Of a stretch of DNA of 63,007 nt, positions 1 to 7,481 are shown in pieces. Both the position numbers and the translations under genes were made by a program. The DNA comes from Clostridia bacterium (GTDB lineage: Bacteria; Bacillota; Clostridia; Christensenellales; CAG-314), in NCBI GenBank assembly GCA_017457305.1, contig JAFTHP010000053.1, positions 1 through 63,007 of the forward strand, read 5' to 3'. The first letter of the stretch is position 1; every line of letters begins with the position of its first letter. The notes under the pieces are model-generated. The model had not been told where the DNA came from and ran no database searches. It worked only from the letters and a program-made list of their open reading frames with translations.

Positions 1-2
1 CA

Positions 3-143
3 CTAGCAACTTTTGCTATTTGCTTTGCTGGAGTGCTAATTGGAAAACGCTTTGGTGACAAACTAGGTAACAAAGCGGTAATTATTGGCGGTTCCATATT
101 AATACTTATTGGAATTGAAATTTGCATCACAAGTTTTATATGA
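3..143 (+). CDS. mntP: Manganese efflux pump MntP, C-terminal fragment
   Basis: Frame 3 is open from the window edge to a TGA at 141-143 and encodes 46 residues. The segment GVLIGKRFGDKLGNKA followed by a hydrophobic helix and a short tail matches the last transmembrane region of the MntP/YtaF (DUF204) family, which exports Mn(II) across the cytoplasmic membrane. The conserved G-x-x-x-G-x-x-x-G-x-K-A-x-x-x-G-G pattern is the basis for the call. The gene is cut by the window start, so the full length and promoter cannot be seen. Family assignment from 46 residues is reasonable but not certain. Confidence 0.7.
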   Translation, partial: LATFAICFAGVLIGKRFGDKLGNKAVIIGGSILILIGIEICITSFI

Positions 144-160
144 CATATACAAAAATAAAT

Positions 161-187
161 GCAAACGCTTACTAGGTTGCCTTTTTT
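161..187 (+). terminator. Possible terminator after mntP
   Basis: An imperfect 6-bp stem (GCAAaC with GgTTGC, 8-base loop) is followed by a run of seven T. It lies 18 bases after the mntP stop. The stem is short and has one mismatch. Confidence 0.35.
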
Positions 188-296
188 TATTTCAATCTGC
201 TAAAAATGTATATTTATGCAGTTGTGATTAAGTAATTTTTTGAATTATTGGATGTATGTCTATGTATAATATAAAATAAATTAAATATATTTGTAG

Positions 297-1424
297 TTAG
301 CAGGCAAAGAAGCAATAAGCATCGGTAAATATCGTAACAACCGATTTAATAATTGCAAATGCTGGCGAGAAAGGAATCAAAAGAACAAGAATTACCGAAG
401 CAGTAAACAAACCATCATTTTCATAATCGGTGCTTACGTACTCCTTTTTGCCACCATTGATTACGTACCATTTACGTACTGCTCTTCCTAGGCCTTCTCG
501 CTTTAAAGTATCAAAGCCATCCTTTGCCATGTCCCAAAAATCTTTAATTGTACTAGGGATAGCCCAAAGGGATGAGAATATCAATAATACCAAAACAATA
601 GTAAGCACACCTAACGCCTTGATTTCTCTAACCAAAACGTCAACAAGAACTTCAGTGTTGGTATCAAAAATTGAATAGTCAATACCTAAGGCTTTGTAGT
701 CGATACTTGTTTCTAGATAGCCATCAAAAACAATGTTAGAATTGCCTAAAACTGACGTTTCCTCTGTCATGATGTCGGAAGTTGCACCAAGCGTCAAGGT
801 CAATAGGTAACCTTCGGAAGCTTTTATTACCTCATAAGCCTTGTCGACATCATTAAGACTTTCGGAATAAATGTTAGTGACTTGCGCAGGAACCTCTTTA
901 CCGTCTTCCGTGGTAAAGGAATAATACTTTCCATTTACCATCATTCTAGATGGATAATGAGATGCGTTATAGCCGAAATCCCTTATAATCTTTGACGTAA
1001 AGTTGATTCTCAAACTGTTCAACAACGCCTTATCTATGGTTGTTTTTTGTTCTGCTGTTGCGTTATTGTAAATCAACTTTTCAAATTCCGATTTTTCGTG
1101 AACAATATCATCAACAAATAAATGAAGCTTTATCCCATCGAAGGCTTTTTCCGTGCTGTAACCATAATTTAAGGTTAATGTAACTTTACCATCATTATCC
1201 ACAGAACCAGCACAACTATATCCAGGTAATGTTTCTATGTACAATACACCAGGATTAGCTCTTGCATCCGCAATAGAACCCTTTTTTACAGATGTCACAC
1301 CAAGATCAATATGCGAAATAGATGCATCATAGTTTAACAGCGCCAAGTAAGCCAAAAATATGATTCCTATGGCCAATCCTATGATTCTGGCAAAAAATCT
1401 GCCAATTATCCTTAATCTCGTCAT
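297..1424 (-). CDS. Orphan membrane protein of unknown function
   Basis: A 375-residue protein I do not recognise. There is a hydrophobic helix near residues 10-30, a polar domain of about 230 residues that would lie outside the membrane, a second helix near 270-290 (VLTIVLVLLIFSSLWAI), a cytoplasmic loop rich in Lys/Asp, and a third helix near 335-360. The last residues include CFFAC. No catalytic motif is visible. A purine-rich GGGGGATGG lies about 9 bases before the ATG, and a clear promoter is present at 1466-1494, so the gene is probably expressed on its own. It is flanked by mntP (opposite strand) and the tRNA genes. A lineage-restricted gene is likely; a sensor-like or exporter-accessory role cannot be argued from the sequence. 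Confidence 0.7.
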   Translation of the reverse strand: MTRLRIIGRFFARIIGLAIGIIFLAYLALLNYDASISHIDLGVTSVKKGSIADARANPGVLYIETLPGYSCAGSVDNDGKVTLTLNYGYSTEKAFDGIKLHLFVDDIVHEKSEFEKLIYNNATAEQKTTIDKALLNSLRINFTSKIIRDFGYNASHYPSRMMVNGKYYSFTTEDGKEVPAQVTNIYSESLNDVDKAYEVIKASEGYLLTLTLGATSDIMTEETSVLGNSNIVFDGYLETSIDYKALGIDYSIFDTNTEVLVDVLVREIKALGVLTIVLVLLIFSSLWAIPSTIKDFWDMAKDGFDTLKREGLGRAVRKWYVINGGKKEYVSTDYENDGLFTASVILVLLIPFSPAFAIIKSVVTIFTDAYCFFAC

Positions 1425-1465
1425 AGATTATCCATCCCCCTTTGATACAATAGATATTTTAGTTA

Positions 1466-1494
1466 ATTTTACCACACTTTGCTCTATTATTCAA
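1466..1494 (-). promoter_or_regulatory. Sigma-A type promoter for the orphan membrane gene
   Basis: On the minus strand, TTGAAT, a 17-base spacer and TAAAAT end about 40 bases before the ATG of the gene at 1424. Confidence 0.6.
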
Positions 1495-1645
1495 GCATAA
1501 AAGAAAAATATTGGCGAACAAATACATTATTAAAATAGTCTAGGCAAATATCAACCTTAGTGGAACCTATTATTCTGCTGATTTTAAAAAATAATTACTG
1601 AAAAGAAAACCTTTACAAGAAATTAAACAACATTATACATAAAAC

Positions 1646-1728
1646 AAAAAGACAAGCTTACTTGCTTGTCTTTGTTTGGTTACGACCAAATGGGAAGGTC
1701 GCGTAATTGGTGCCGATGACCGGACTCG
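1646..1728 (-). repeat. Duplicated tRNA-Leu 3' end plus terminator (copy A)
   Basis: These 83 bases repeat 1830-1912 in the same orientation with only a few differences, mostly in the hairpin loop. The copy contains the last 21 bases of the tRNA-Leu gene (1708-1728, including the encoded CCA and acceptor 3' strand) and the hairpin terminator at 1648-1673. Similarity ends abruptly at 1728, so the rest of the tRNA is absent. It is therefore a tRNA fragment, not a gene. Confidence 0.85.
1648..1673 (-). terminator. Hairpin terminator, duplicated copy
   Basis: A perfect 10-bp stem (AAAGACAAGC/GCTTGTCTTT) with a 6-base loop. It is a second copy of the tRNA-Leu terminator at 1832-1857. Confidence 0.65.
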
Positions 1729-1831
1729 TAAGGAACGAAGTGACGGAATAGCGAAACAAAGTGAAGCGTCACGTTATTTCGACAAAAGGTTGAGTCACAG
1801 CTTAGCGACCGACCAACAGGAGTAAACATAA

Positions 1832-1857
1832 AAAGACAAGCTCCTTGGCTTGTCTTT
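1832..1857 (-). terminator. Terminator of tRNA-Leu
   Basis: A 10-bp stem (AAAGACAAGC/GCTTGTCTTT, 6-base loop) followed on the minus strand by a T-rich tract, 35 bases past the CCA end of the tRNA. Confidence 0.75.
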
Positions 1858-1891
1858 ATTTGGTTACGACCAAATGGGAAGGTCGCATAAT

Positions 1892-1979
1892 TGGTGCCGA
1901 TGACCGGACTCGAACCGGTACGACTGTTAAGGTCGAGGGATTTTAAGTCCCTTGCGTCTGCCTATTTCGCCACATCGGC
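1892..1979 (-). tRNA. tRNA-Leu (TAA anticodon)
   Basis: The 88-base gene folds as a class II tRNA. Acceptor strands are GCCGATG and CATCGGC with discriminator A and encoded CCA. The anticodon stem AGGGA/TCCCT closes a loop CTTAAAA with anticodon TAA. A long variable arm and a T-arm with GGTTCGAGTCC follow. The long variable arm and anticodon identify leucine. It has its own promoter (2006-2034) and terminator. Its 3' end is partly duplicated downstream at 1708-1728. Confidence 0.95.
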
Positions 1980-2005
1980 ATAGCACCTTGATTGATACCT
2001 TGATA

Positions 2006-2034
2006 ATAATAACACACTTGAAAAATTGTGTCAA
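2006..2034 (-). promoter_or_regulatory. Promoter of tRNA-Leu
   Basis: On the minus strand, consensus TTGACA, a 17-base spacer and TATTAT, placing the start about 20 bases before the mature tRNA 5' end. Confidence 0.8.
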
Positions 2035-2105
2035 CAAGTGGTTATTTAGAAAATTAAACTTTTGTTATCAGCAAATCAAAATTAAGCAGAAACAAATGTA
2101 ATAAA

Positions 2106-2135
2106 AAAAATCTCGCTCAATCGAACGAGATTTTT
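2106..2135 (-). terminator. Terminator of tRNA-Cys
   Basis: A 10-bp stem AAAAATCTCG/CGAGATTTTT, extended inside by TC/GA, directly after the CCA end of tRNA-Cys, with T-rich sequence following on the minus strand. Confidence 0.8.
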
Positions 2136-2139
2136 GGGC

Positions 2140-2213
2140 TGGAGGCACCACCCAGATTCGGACTGGGGGTGAAGCTGTTGCAGAGCTCTGCCTTACCACT
2201 TGGCTATGGTGCC
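2140..2213 (-). tRNA. tRNA-Cys (GCA anticodon)
   Basis: A 74-base gene with acceptor strands GGCACCA and TGGTGCC, discriminator T and encoded CCA. The anticodon stem GAGCT/AGCTT closes the loop CTGCAAC, giving anticodon GCA. The D-arm contains AAGTGGTAAGGC. A strong promoter lies immediately upstream at 2229-2257 and a terminator immediately downstream, so it is a single-gene unit. Confidence 0.95.
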
Positions 2214-2228
2214 GCACAAGTCCTATAC

Positions 2229-2257
2229 ATAATACCAAAGAAACATAAAAAATGCAA
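2229..2257 (-). promoter_or_regulatory. Promoter of tRNA-Cys
   Basis: On the minus strand, TTGCAT, a 17-base spacer and TATTAT, ending 15 bases before the tRNA 5' end. Confidence 0.75.
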
Positions 2258-2290
2258 CACTTTTGGGCAATATTTATAACAAAAATTTTG

Positions 2291-3088
2291 TTATTTGCTT
2301 TTTAGCAACTTGTTAATAATAAATACTTGCAACCTAGCTGGTAATATGCTTAGAAGTCGCAAACCAATGTTGCGGTTGATATTGTAAACATATCTAGGGC
2401 GCTGAGCTGAAACAGCCCTACCAACAACCTTGGCTAATCTCTCGGGGGAGATATGTTTAGACTCAACAGACTGAACAATTTTCAAGAACCTTTTAGAGTT
2501 GTCCTTGTATAGTTGGGTGTTATCACAAAAAGCATTGATGTTAGCCATTGTGTCGTCTAACAACTGAGTCTTGACAGCACCCGGACGAATAACGGAAACA
2601 TGCATACCGAGCAATGAAACTTCCATACGCAATGAGAAGGCGTACTTTTCTACTGCGGCTTTGGTAATGCCATAAAGACCAGTGAATGGCAAAGGGTTTA
2701 AAGGCGCAAGCTCACTTGAGGTAATAACAAAACGGCTCCCTTTGCGCATTAATGGAGCAAAGATTTTGTTTACACGGTATACCCCTAAAAAGTTGATATC
2801 AAATACTTGCTGGTACTGTTTTGGGCAAATTTCAATGAGAGAATTCATCCTGTAAATTCCTGCAACGTACACTATTGCATGAAGAAAAAAGCCATCGACA
2901 GCAATTTGATTATATATTGCCTGTAATTGCTCAAAATCCGTTACGTCACCTTGAAAATAGTTGATATTATCAATTTTTGCACTATTTTGTATATCTATGC
3001 CTGTAATAATATATCCTTTTTTCATCAAATTGGCACAAATAGCAGCGCCCATGCCACCATTGCAACCAACAACTAGAACATTTTTCAT
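2291..3088 (-). CDS. Short-chain dehydrogenase/reductase (SDR)
   Basis: A 265-residue classical SDR. The nucleotide-binding glycine motif GCNGGMG lies at residues 8-14, Asp49 follows strand 4 (GDVT), the catalytic pair is Y139-x-x-x-K143 (YGITK), and serines at 124-125 could be the catalytic Ser. It should be an NAD(P)-dependent oxidoreductase of the cytosol; the substrate cannot be inferred. The start was set at the ATG at 3088 because GAGAGGTG lies 6 bases before it; an in-frame GTG at 3097 overlaps that ribosome site. A promoter is present at 3118-3146. The C-terminal basic/hydrophobic tail (LLSILPARLQVFIINKLLK) may be membrane-associated, as in some lipid-acting SDRs. Confidence 0.85.
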   Translation of the reverse strand: MKNVLVVGCNGGMGAAICANLMKKGYIITGIDIQNSAKIDNINYFQGDVTDFEQLQAIYNQIAVDGFFLHAIVYVAGIYRMNSLIEICPKQYQQVFDINFLGVYRVNKIFAPLMRKGSRFVITSSELAPLNPLPFTGLYGITKAAVEKYAFSLRMEVSLLGMHVSVIRPGAVKTQLLDDTMANINAFCDNTQLYKDNSKRFLKIVQSVESKHISPERLAKVVGRAVSAQRPRYVYNINRNIGLRLLSILPARLQVFIINKLLKSK

Positions 3089-3117
3089 TGATAACACCTC
3101 TCTTTTATTACAACAAG

Positions 3118-3146
3118 ATTATACACGATATGCTTGTAAATGACAA
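3118..3146 (-). promoter_or_regulatory. Promoter of the SDR gene
   Basis: On the minus strand, TTGTCA, a 17-base spacer and TATAAT, about 30 bases before the ATG. Confidence 0.7.
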
Positions 3147-3189
3147 TAATTTATCTAAAAATGAGTTAGTACAAAATCGCTAGAAAAAG

Positions 3190-3220
3190 AAATGCATCAT
3201 CCACAAAGAATGATGCATTT
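3190..3220 (-). terminator. Terminator after the flavin reductase-like gene
   Basis: A perfect 11-bp stem AAATGCATCAT/ATGATGCATTT with a 9-base loop, followed on the minus strand by CTTTTTCT. Confidence 0.7.
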
Positions 3221-3309
3221 GTCATTAATTCTTCATTTGATTAACAAAATACTCTTATAGAATAGTTACCAAAGAAAATTAGATAAGTGTGAGAATTGAT
3301 ATAAATACA

Positions 3310-4221
3310 CTATCTCTTCTTTTCCTTTCTACGTTTATCGTTAATAATATTTAGGGCGGCTTCGTCGATAAGTGTAATGCCTTCTTCACGAGCAATGTTA
3401 ACCATTTGTGTTAGAGCTGCCTTTAGGAATACACGTGGAATTTTTGTGAGTTTAGCACAAGCTTCTTTTGTAAACTTGATTTTGTCGTCTATGCGATCTG
3501 CAGCATACATTACGGAATTTACATCACCATCTTTTGCTTGAATCTTAGCAGAGAAAGGACGGCGGAATTTACTGCACCAGAAATTTGTACTATCACGATA
3601 GCCATAGTCGACTGGAACTCGTGGATATCCACCAGCTGTAACACCATTGATAATTGTATTGTAGTACTTTTCCTTCATCCAGATTTTGTCAATCTTGAGT
3701 ATAAAGTGAGCACCAAATTTGCTTGTGATACCATTGAAATTACGGTATGGTGGTTCGTAGCCTTCTAATTGACCTGGTTGATCCAAATACGCATCCTCCA
3801 AAGTGTCATCCCAAGTACACTCGAAAACTTGGAAACTTTCTTCTACAAGCTGCGGACGATCTTCTCCCAATTCGCTATTTACCAAAGTAAACAAACAGTC
3901 CTTCATCTTTTCTTCCGTAGTGTCACCAGGAAATCCTAGTCTAACGGCTTCTTTGAAATACTTCTTTTCGTCAGTAATGAAGTTAAGGGTACATTTCTTA
4001 GTACGCAAAATGTTTTGTGCTGTATTACTGCTGTTACGAGCTTCCAAAATCATTGCATAGTAATCTTTGCCAGCAATGTAGTATGGGAAGCAAAGGGAAT
4101 ATGAACCAATATTTGTTTGACCGCTTGGAGAAACTGTGCTAATCAAAATTGTTGGCATTGGATAAAAAGAGCTGGTTTGGTAGAAATTATCTACAATTCG
4201 TAAATCCTTAAACTTTTCCAT
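3310..4221 (-). CDS. Flavin reductase-like protein with a PCP_red-like C-terminus
   Basis: A 303-residue protein. Residues 1-190 resemble the flavin reductase-like split-barrel fold (FMN-binding), with the typical opening YPMPTILISTVSPSG followed by N-x-G-S-Y-S and later NILRTKKCTLNF. Residues about 245-295 (KLTKIPRVFLKAALTQMV, then AREEGITLIDE) look like the small PCP_red helical module found at the end of light-independent protochlorophyllide reductase and in some redox proteins. The combination suggests a flavin-dependent redox protein, but the substrate is unknown. A good ribosome site (AGGAG) precedes the ATG and a promoter lies at 4254-4281; a terminator follows. It forms a single-gene unit. 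Confidence 0.7.
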   Translation of the reverse strand: MEKFKDLRIVDNFYQTSSFYPMPTILISTVSPSGQTNIGSYSLCFPYYIAGKDYYAMILEARNSSNTAQNILRTKKCTLNFITDEKKYFKEAVRLGFPGDTTEEKMKDCLFTLVNSELGEDRPQLVEESFQVFECTWDDTLEDAYLDQPGQLEGYEPPYRNFNGITSKFGAHFILKIDKIWMKEKYYNTIINGVTAGGYPRVPVDYGYRDSTNFWCSKFRRPFSAKIQAKDGDVNSVMYAADRIDDKIKFTKEACAKLTKIPRVFLKAALTQMVNIAREEGITLIDEAALNIINDKRRKEKKR

Positions 4222-4253
4222 GATGTACTCCTATATAATATTTGATCTATACT

Positions 4254-4281
4254 ATTATAACATTTATTTTCGTTTTGTAAA
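4254..4281 (-). promoter_or_regulatory. Promoter of the flavin reductase-like gene
   Basis: On the minus strand, TTTACA, a 16-base spacer and TATAAT, about 35 bases before the ATG. The rest of the gap, 4282-4624, shows no ORF with a ribosome site. Confidence 0.65.
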
Positions 4282-4624
4282 GGGGTTGCTGCAAATTATG
4301 TAAAAAAAATGGTTAATCTATTTTAAAAATTCAACATCAACTTATGAATAAATATTAATATTCTAAACTATACATATTATACCTTCTGATGTATCTTTAT
4401 ACATTAATATTGATGGAAGCAATCAAAATCTGCAAATATATAATATATTAAATTCAAGAAAGCAGATTAAGCAAGCAGTCATATAGAATTATTACAATGA
4501 AAAAATTGCAACAATTTTACAAAGAAAAGCTTAACCTTTTGTTAACAGCATGAAAAAGCGCTTTTCACGGAGCTTAACAATAAGAATACTTTAATATGAC
4601 ATAGACAACCAAATCGACCAAATA

Positions 4625-4654
4625 AAATATCCCACCAAAAATGATGGGATATTT
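4625..4654 (-). terminator. Terminator of the asp23-fakA operon
   Basis: A 9-bp stem AAATATCCC/GGGATATTT, 100 bases after the fakA stop, followed by a T-rich stretch on the minus strand. Confidence 0.7.
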
Positions 4655-4759
4655 GTAATTTCAATATTGTTTATTCTGTATAAACCGTTATTTCAACCAC
4701 ACCATATTAACTCCAAAGCAGGGATTTGTTGCTAGTACGATATAACGATAACGCAAAAA

Positions 4760-6436
4760 TTATTCTACACTCAAAATGTAGTAGTACAATGGTTGTCCAC
4801 CGTAGTGAAGAATAAATTCGATATCAGGATGCTTTTCTTCCAAAGATGAAATATAAGCTTCGGCATCTTCTTCGGAAACATCTTGACCATAGTACAATGT
4901 AACAACTTCCTTGTCTTCGGTAAGCATACTTTCAATCAAAGCTGTTGTAACATCTTGGATATCCTTGCCGGATCTTACAATTTTGCCCTTGTCGATACCA
5001 ATAATATCACCTTTTTTGATTACAAGGCTGTCAATAACGGTATCACGAACAGCATATGTAACTTGACCAGCATCAATTGTTGAAAATGCTGCAGTCATAT
5101 TTTCCAAGTTTTCGCTCAAGGATGCATCTGGACTGAAATTCAAGCAAGCTGCAAGACCTTGTGGAATATCTTTTGTAGGCAAAACAAAGATATTACGGTT
5201 TTGGATAAGAGTACGAGATTGTTCAGCAGACAAGATAATATTCTTGTTGTTTGGCAAAATGATGATATTTTCTGCGTTAATCTTGCGAACAGCACGTGCA
5301 ATGTCATCGGCAGATGGATTCATTGTTTGACCACCTTCGATTACTTGATCTACGAGCAAATCCTTGAAGATAGCGCTAAAGCCTTCGCCGGCACAAACTG
5401 CCAAGATACCAATTTGATTACGTTCAGCTTCGTATCTAGCACGGAGTTGACGGTTTTGTTCCATCATGTTTTCGATCTTGATTTTGTCAATTTCGCCAAG
5501 CATGATAGCTTTGGACAAAGCTTTACCAGGGTTATTTGTGTGAACGTGAACCTTGATCAAAGAAAGGTCACCAATGCAGATAACAGAGTTACCAATTTCG
5601 TTCAAATAATCGCGCAATTTGTCAATATCTGTGACTGTTGTGCGTTTTTTGATGTTTGTAATGAAAAATTCTGTGCAGTAACCAAAATCCAATTCGCCCA
5701 GAGACTCGTAGTCAAGAATCAATTCGCTATCATCAGGGAAAGCGGAATCGATGGAGGCGGACTTTGTGTCAGCTACGGCATATTCTTCAGCGCCAGTAAT
5801 TTCCTGGTCCAAGTAACCCATGATGAGTCCCTTGAACAATACGATAAGACCGTATCCGCCGCTATCTACAACTCCGGCTTTCTTCAATACGTCTAGCATA
5901 TCGGGAGTTTGAGCAAGAACAAGTTCGCCCTTTTCCAAAATGCCGTTCATCAATTTTTCGATATTGTTTGTGCGCTTAGCCAAATCGATAGCTTCTTCGG
6001 CCATACCGCGGATTACTGTAAGAATTGTACCTTCCTTTGGTTTGGAAACGGCACGATAAGCAAGTTCTGCGCCTTCACGCATGCCCTTTGCAAAAGTTTT
6101 TGCATCGCATTCGTCAGACTTTGCGATAGCATTGCTAAATCCCTTAAGAATTTGTGACAAAATAACACCGGAGTTACCTCTTGCACCGCGCAATGCGCCC
6201 TTTGCAAGTTTGTCGGCAAACTCTGCCATAGATGTGCTTGTTAGACTGGAAATTTCTTTAACGGCGGATACCATTGTCAAAGACATGTTTGTACCTGTAT
6301 CGCCATCGGGAACTGGGAAAACGTTCAAAGCGTCAACTTGTGCTTTGTTAACTTCGAGCATTTTTCCTGCCGCTATAAACATCCTTTTCATCAAGGAAGC
6401 GGTTATATGAGTTTTATTAGAATAAGCAGAAGACAT
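4760..6436 (-). CDS. fakA: DAK-domain fatty acid kinase FakA/YloV
   Basis: A 558-residue protein with the DhaL-type kinase domain at the N-terminus (NVFPVPDGDTGTNM near residue 40 holds the Asp residues that bind Mg-ATP; RGARGNSGV follows) and the FakA middle and C-terminal regions. In Bacillota, FakA phosphorylates fatty acids presented by a FakB (DegV-family) carrier, feeding acyl-phosphate to phospholipid synthesis. No fakB is in this window. It lies 51 bases after asp23 with ribosome site GAGAGGAAA, and the pair matches yloU-yloV of Bacillus. Length is the family norm. Role is by family; no unusual residues seen. Confidence 0.93.
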   Translation of the reverse strand: MSSAYSNKTHITASLMKRMFIAAGKMLEVNKAQVDALNVFPVPDGDTGTNMSLTMVSAVKEISSLTSTSMAEFADKLAKGALRGARGNSGVILSQILKGFSNAIAKSDECDAKTFAKGMREGAELAYRAVSKPKEGTILTVIRGMAEEAIDLAKRTNNIEKLMNGILEKGELVLAQTPDMLDVLKKAGVVDSGGYGLIVLFKGLIMGYLDQEITGAEEYAVADTKSASIDSAFPDDSELILDYESLGELDFGYCTEFFITNIKKRTTVTDIDKLRDYLNEIGNSVICIGDLSLIKVHVHTNNPGKALSKAIMLGEIDKIKIENMMEQNRQLRARYEAERNQIGILAVCAGEGFSAIFKDLLVDQVIEGGQTMNPSADDIARAVRKINAENIIILPNNKNIILSAEQSRTLIQNRNIFVLPTKDIPQGLAACLNFSPDASLSENLENMTAAFSTIDAGQVTYAVRDTVIDSLVIKKGDIIGIDKGKIVRSGKDIQDVTTALIESMLTEDKEVVTLYYGQDVSEEDAEAYISSLEEKHPDIEFILHYGGQPLYYYILSVE

Positions 6437-6487
6437 TTATATTTCCTCTCGATTTCGTAAAGTAAGTAAAGTGGACCTTGAACAACT

Positions 6488-6838
6488 TTATAGTTTTACG
6501 CCAACAACGTGAACGTCAATGGAATCTACAATCATGCCAGTAAAATGTTCAAGACCGTATTTTACTGTGTTTTTCAAACTTAGGGAAACTGCTGAAACGG
6601 GAAGACCATACTTAATTTTTACAAATAGGTCGACAAAAATTCTATCTCCTTTGGTAGCTACGCGAACACCGCGACTTTTGCCACTACGTCTAAAAAGGTC
6701 AGAAAAAGAATCGGAAAAGCCGAATGGAACCATCTCCACCACGCCATAACACTCCGATGCATAATGTCCTGCTATTGATGCTATAACATCATCTGTAACT
6801 GAAATAATACCATATGAGTTCCTGGTACGCAATGACAT
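6488..6838 (-). CDS. Asp23/Gls24 family envelope stress protein
   Basis: A 116-residue protein of the Asp23/Gls24 (YloU) family: N-terminal GIISVTDDVIASIAGHYA, central GVRVATKGDRIFVDLFVKI and a C-terminal HVVGVKL strand. Family members are small cytosolic or membrane-attached proteins linked to cell-envelope homeostasis; biochemical function is not established. AGGAGG lies 8 bases before the ATG. It is the first gene of an operon with fakA, as in most Bacillota, and is transcribed from the promoter at 6869-6897, divergently from rpmB. Confidence 0.9.
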   Translation of the reverse strand: MSLRTRNSYGIISVTDDVIASIAGHYASECYGVVEMVPFGFSDSFSDLFRRSGKSRGVRVATKGDRIFVDLFVKIKYGLPVSAVSLSLKNTVKYGLEHFTGMIVDSIDVHVVGVKL

Positions 6839-6868
6839 CTCTTTTTCCTCCTGTACACAGTTACATAC

Positions 6869-6897
6869 ATTTTACCAAGAAAATGCAATTATTTCAA
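6869..6897 (-). promoter_or_regulatory. Promoter of asp23-fakA
   Basis: On the minus strand, TTGAAA, a 17-base spacer and TAAAAT, about 30 bases before the asp23 ATG. It is divergent from the rpmB promoter. Confidence 0.7.
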
Positions 6898-6977
6898 GCC
6901 TTTTTACATTAAATGTGCCCAAAAATAAAAATATTTTGAAAAAGTCCTTTATTTTTCGATTTTTTACTGCATTTTGC

Positions 6978-7006
6978 TTGCCAAAAATTGCAAACAATGT
7001 TATTAT
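6978..7006 (+). promoter_or_regulatory. Promoter of rpmB
   Basis: TTGCCA, a 17-base spacer and TATTAT on the plus strand, about 50 bases before the rpmB ATG. Confidence 0.6.
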
Positions 7007-7058
7007 AATCAAGCGTGAAAATTAAGCAAAAATTATCATCCAGCACGGAGGTGTCAAT

Positions 7059-7244
7059 ATGTCAAAGGTATGTGCTATATGCGGAAAAAGCAAAATGTCA
7101 GGTAACAAGGTTTCTCACTCCAACAGAAAGACTCCTAAAACCTACAGCGCTAATCTCAAAAAAGTAACAGTGGAAATCAACGGAAGAGCATCCACAGAAT
7201 ACGTTTGCACACGTTGCATGAGAACAGCTAACAAAGAGCAATAA
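7059..7244 (+). CDS. rpmB: 50S ribosomal protein L28 (zinc-binding form)
   Basis: A 61-residue protein of the large ribosomal subunit. SHSNRKTPKTY is the L28 signature. Four cysteines arranged as CAIC (residues 5-8) and CTRC (52-55) mark the zinc-ribbon (C+) paralogue. GGAGGTG lies 5 bases before the ATG. The gene stands alone between promoter and terminator, divergent from asp23-fakA, exactly as in Bacillus. Confidence 0.96.
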   Translation: MSKVCAICGKSKMSGNKVSHSNRKTPKTYSANLKKVTVEINGRASTEYVCTRCMRTANKEQ

Positions 7245-7261
7245 TCAAACTGCATCTAATG

Positions 7262-7287
7262 GCCTCGATTTAGTCGAGGCTTTTTTT
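7262..7287 (+). terminator. Terminator of rpmB
   Basis: A perfect 7-bp stem GCCTCGA/TCGAGGC with a 5-base loop and seven following T. Confidence 0.9.
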
Positions 7288-7429
7288 ATTGATTTTGCCA
7301 ATGCTTTAGCAAATTCTCAATATTACACTAATTTGACGATTTTGTTATAGACAATAGACAATAAAGTATATCTTAATGTTAAATTTTCTTCTAGAACCCT
7401 ACTGATATACACTATTTGCCCATTAAAGG

Positions 7430-7458
7430 TTGTTTTTTGTAACAAATTGTGCTAAAAT
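7430..7458 (+). promoter_or_regulatory. Promoter of the PAP2 gene
   Basis: TTGTTT, a 17-base spacer and TAAAAT, about 20 bases before the ATG. Confidence 0.6.
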
Positions 7459-7481
7459 GTGACAAATAGGAGGTGTAAACC

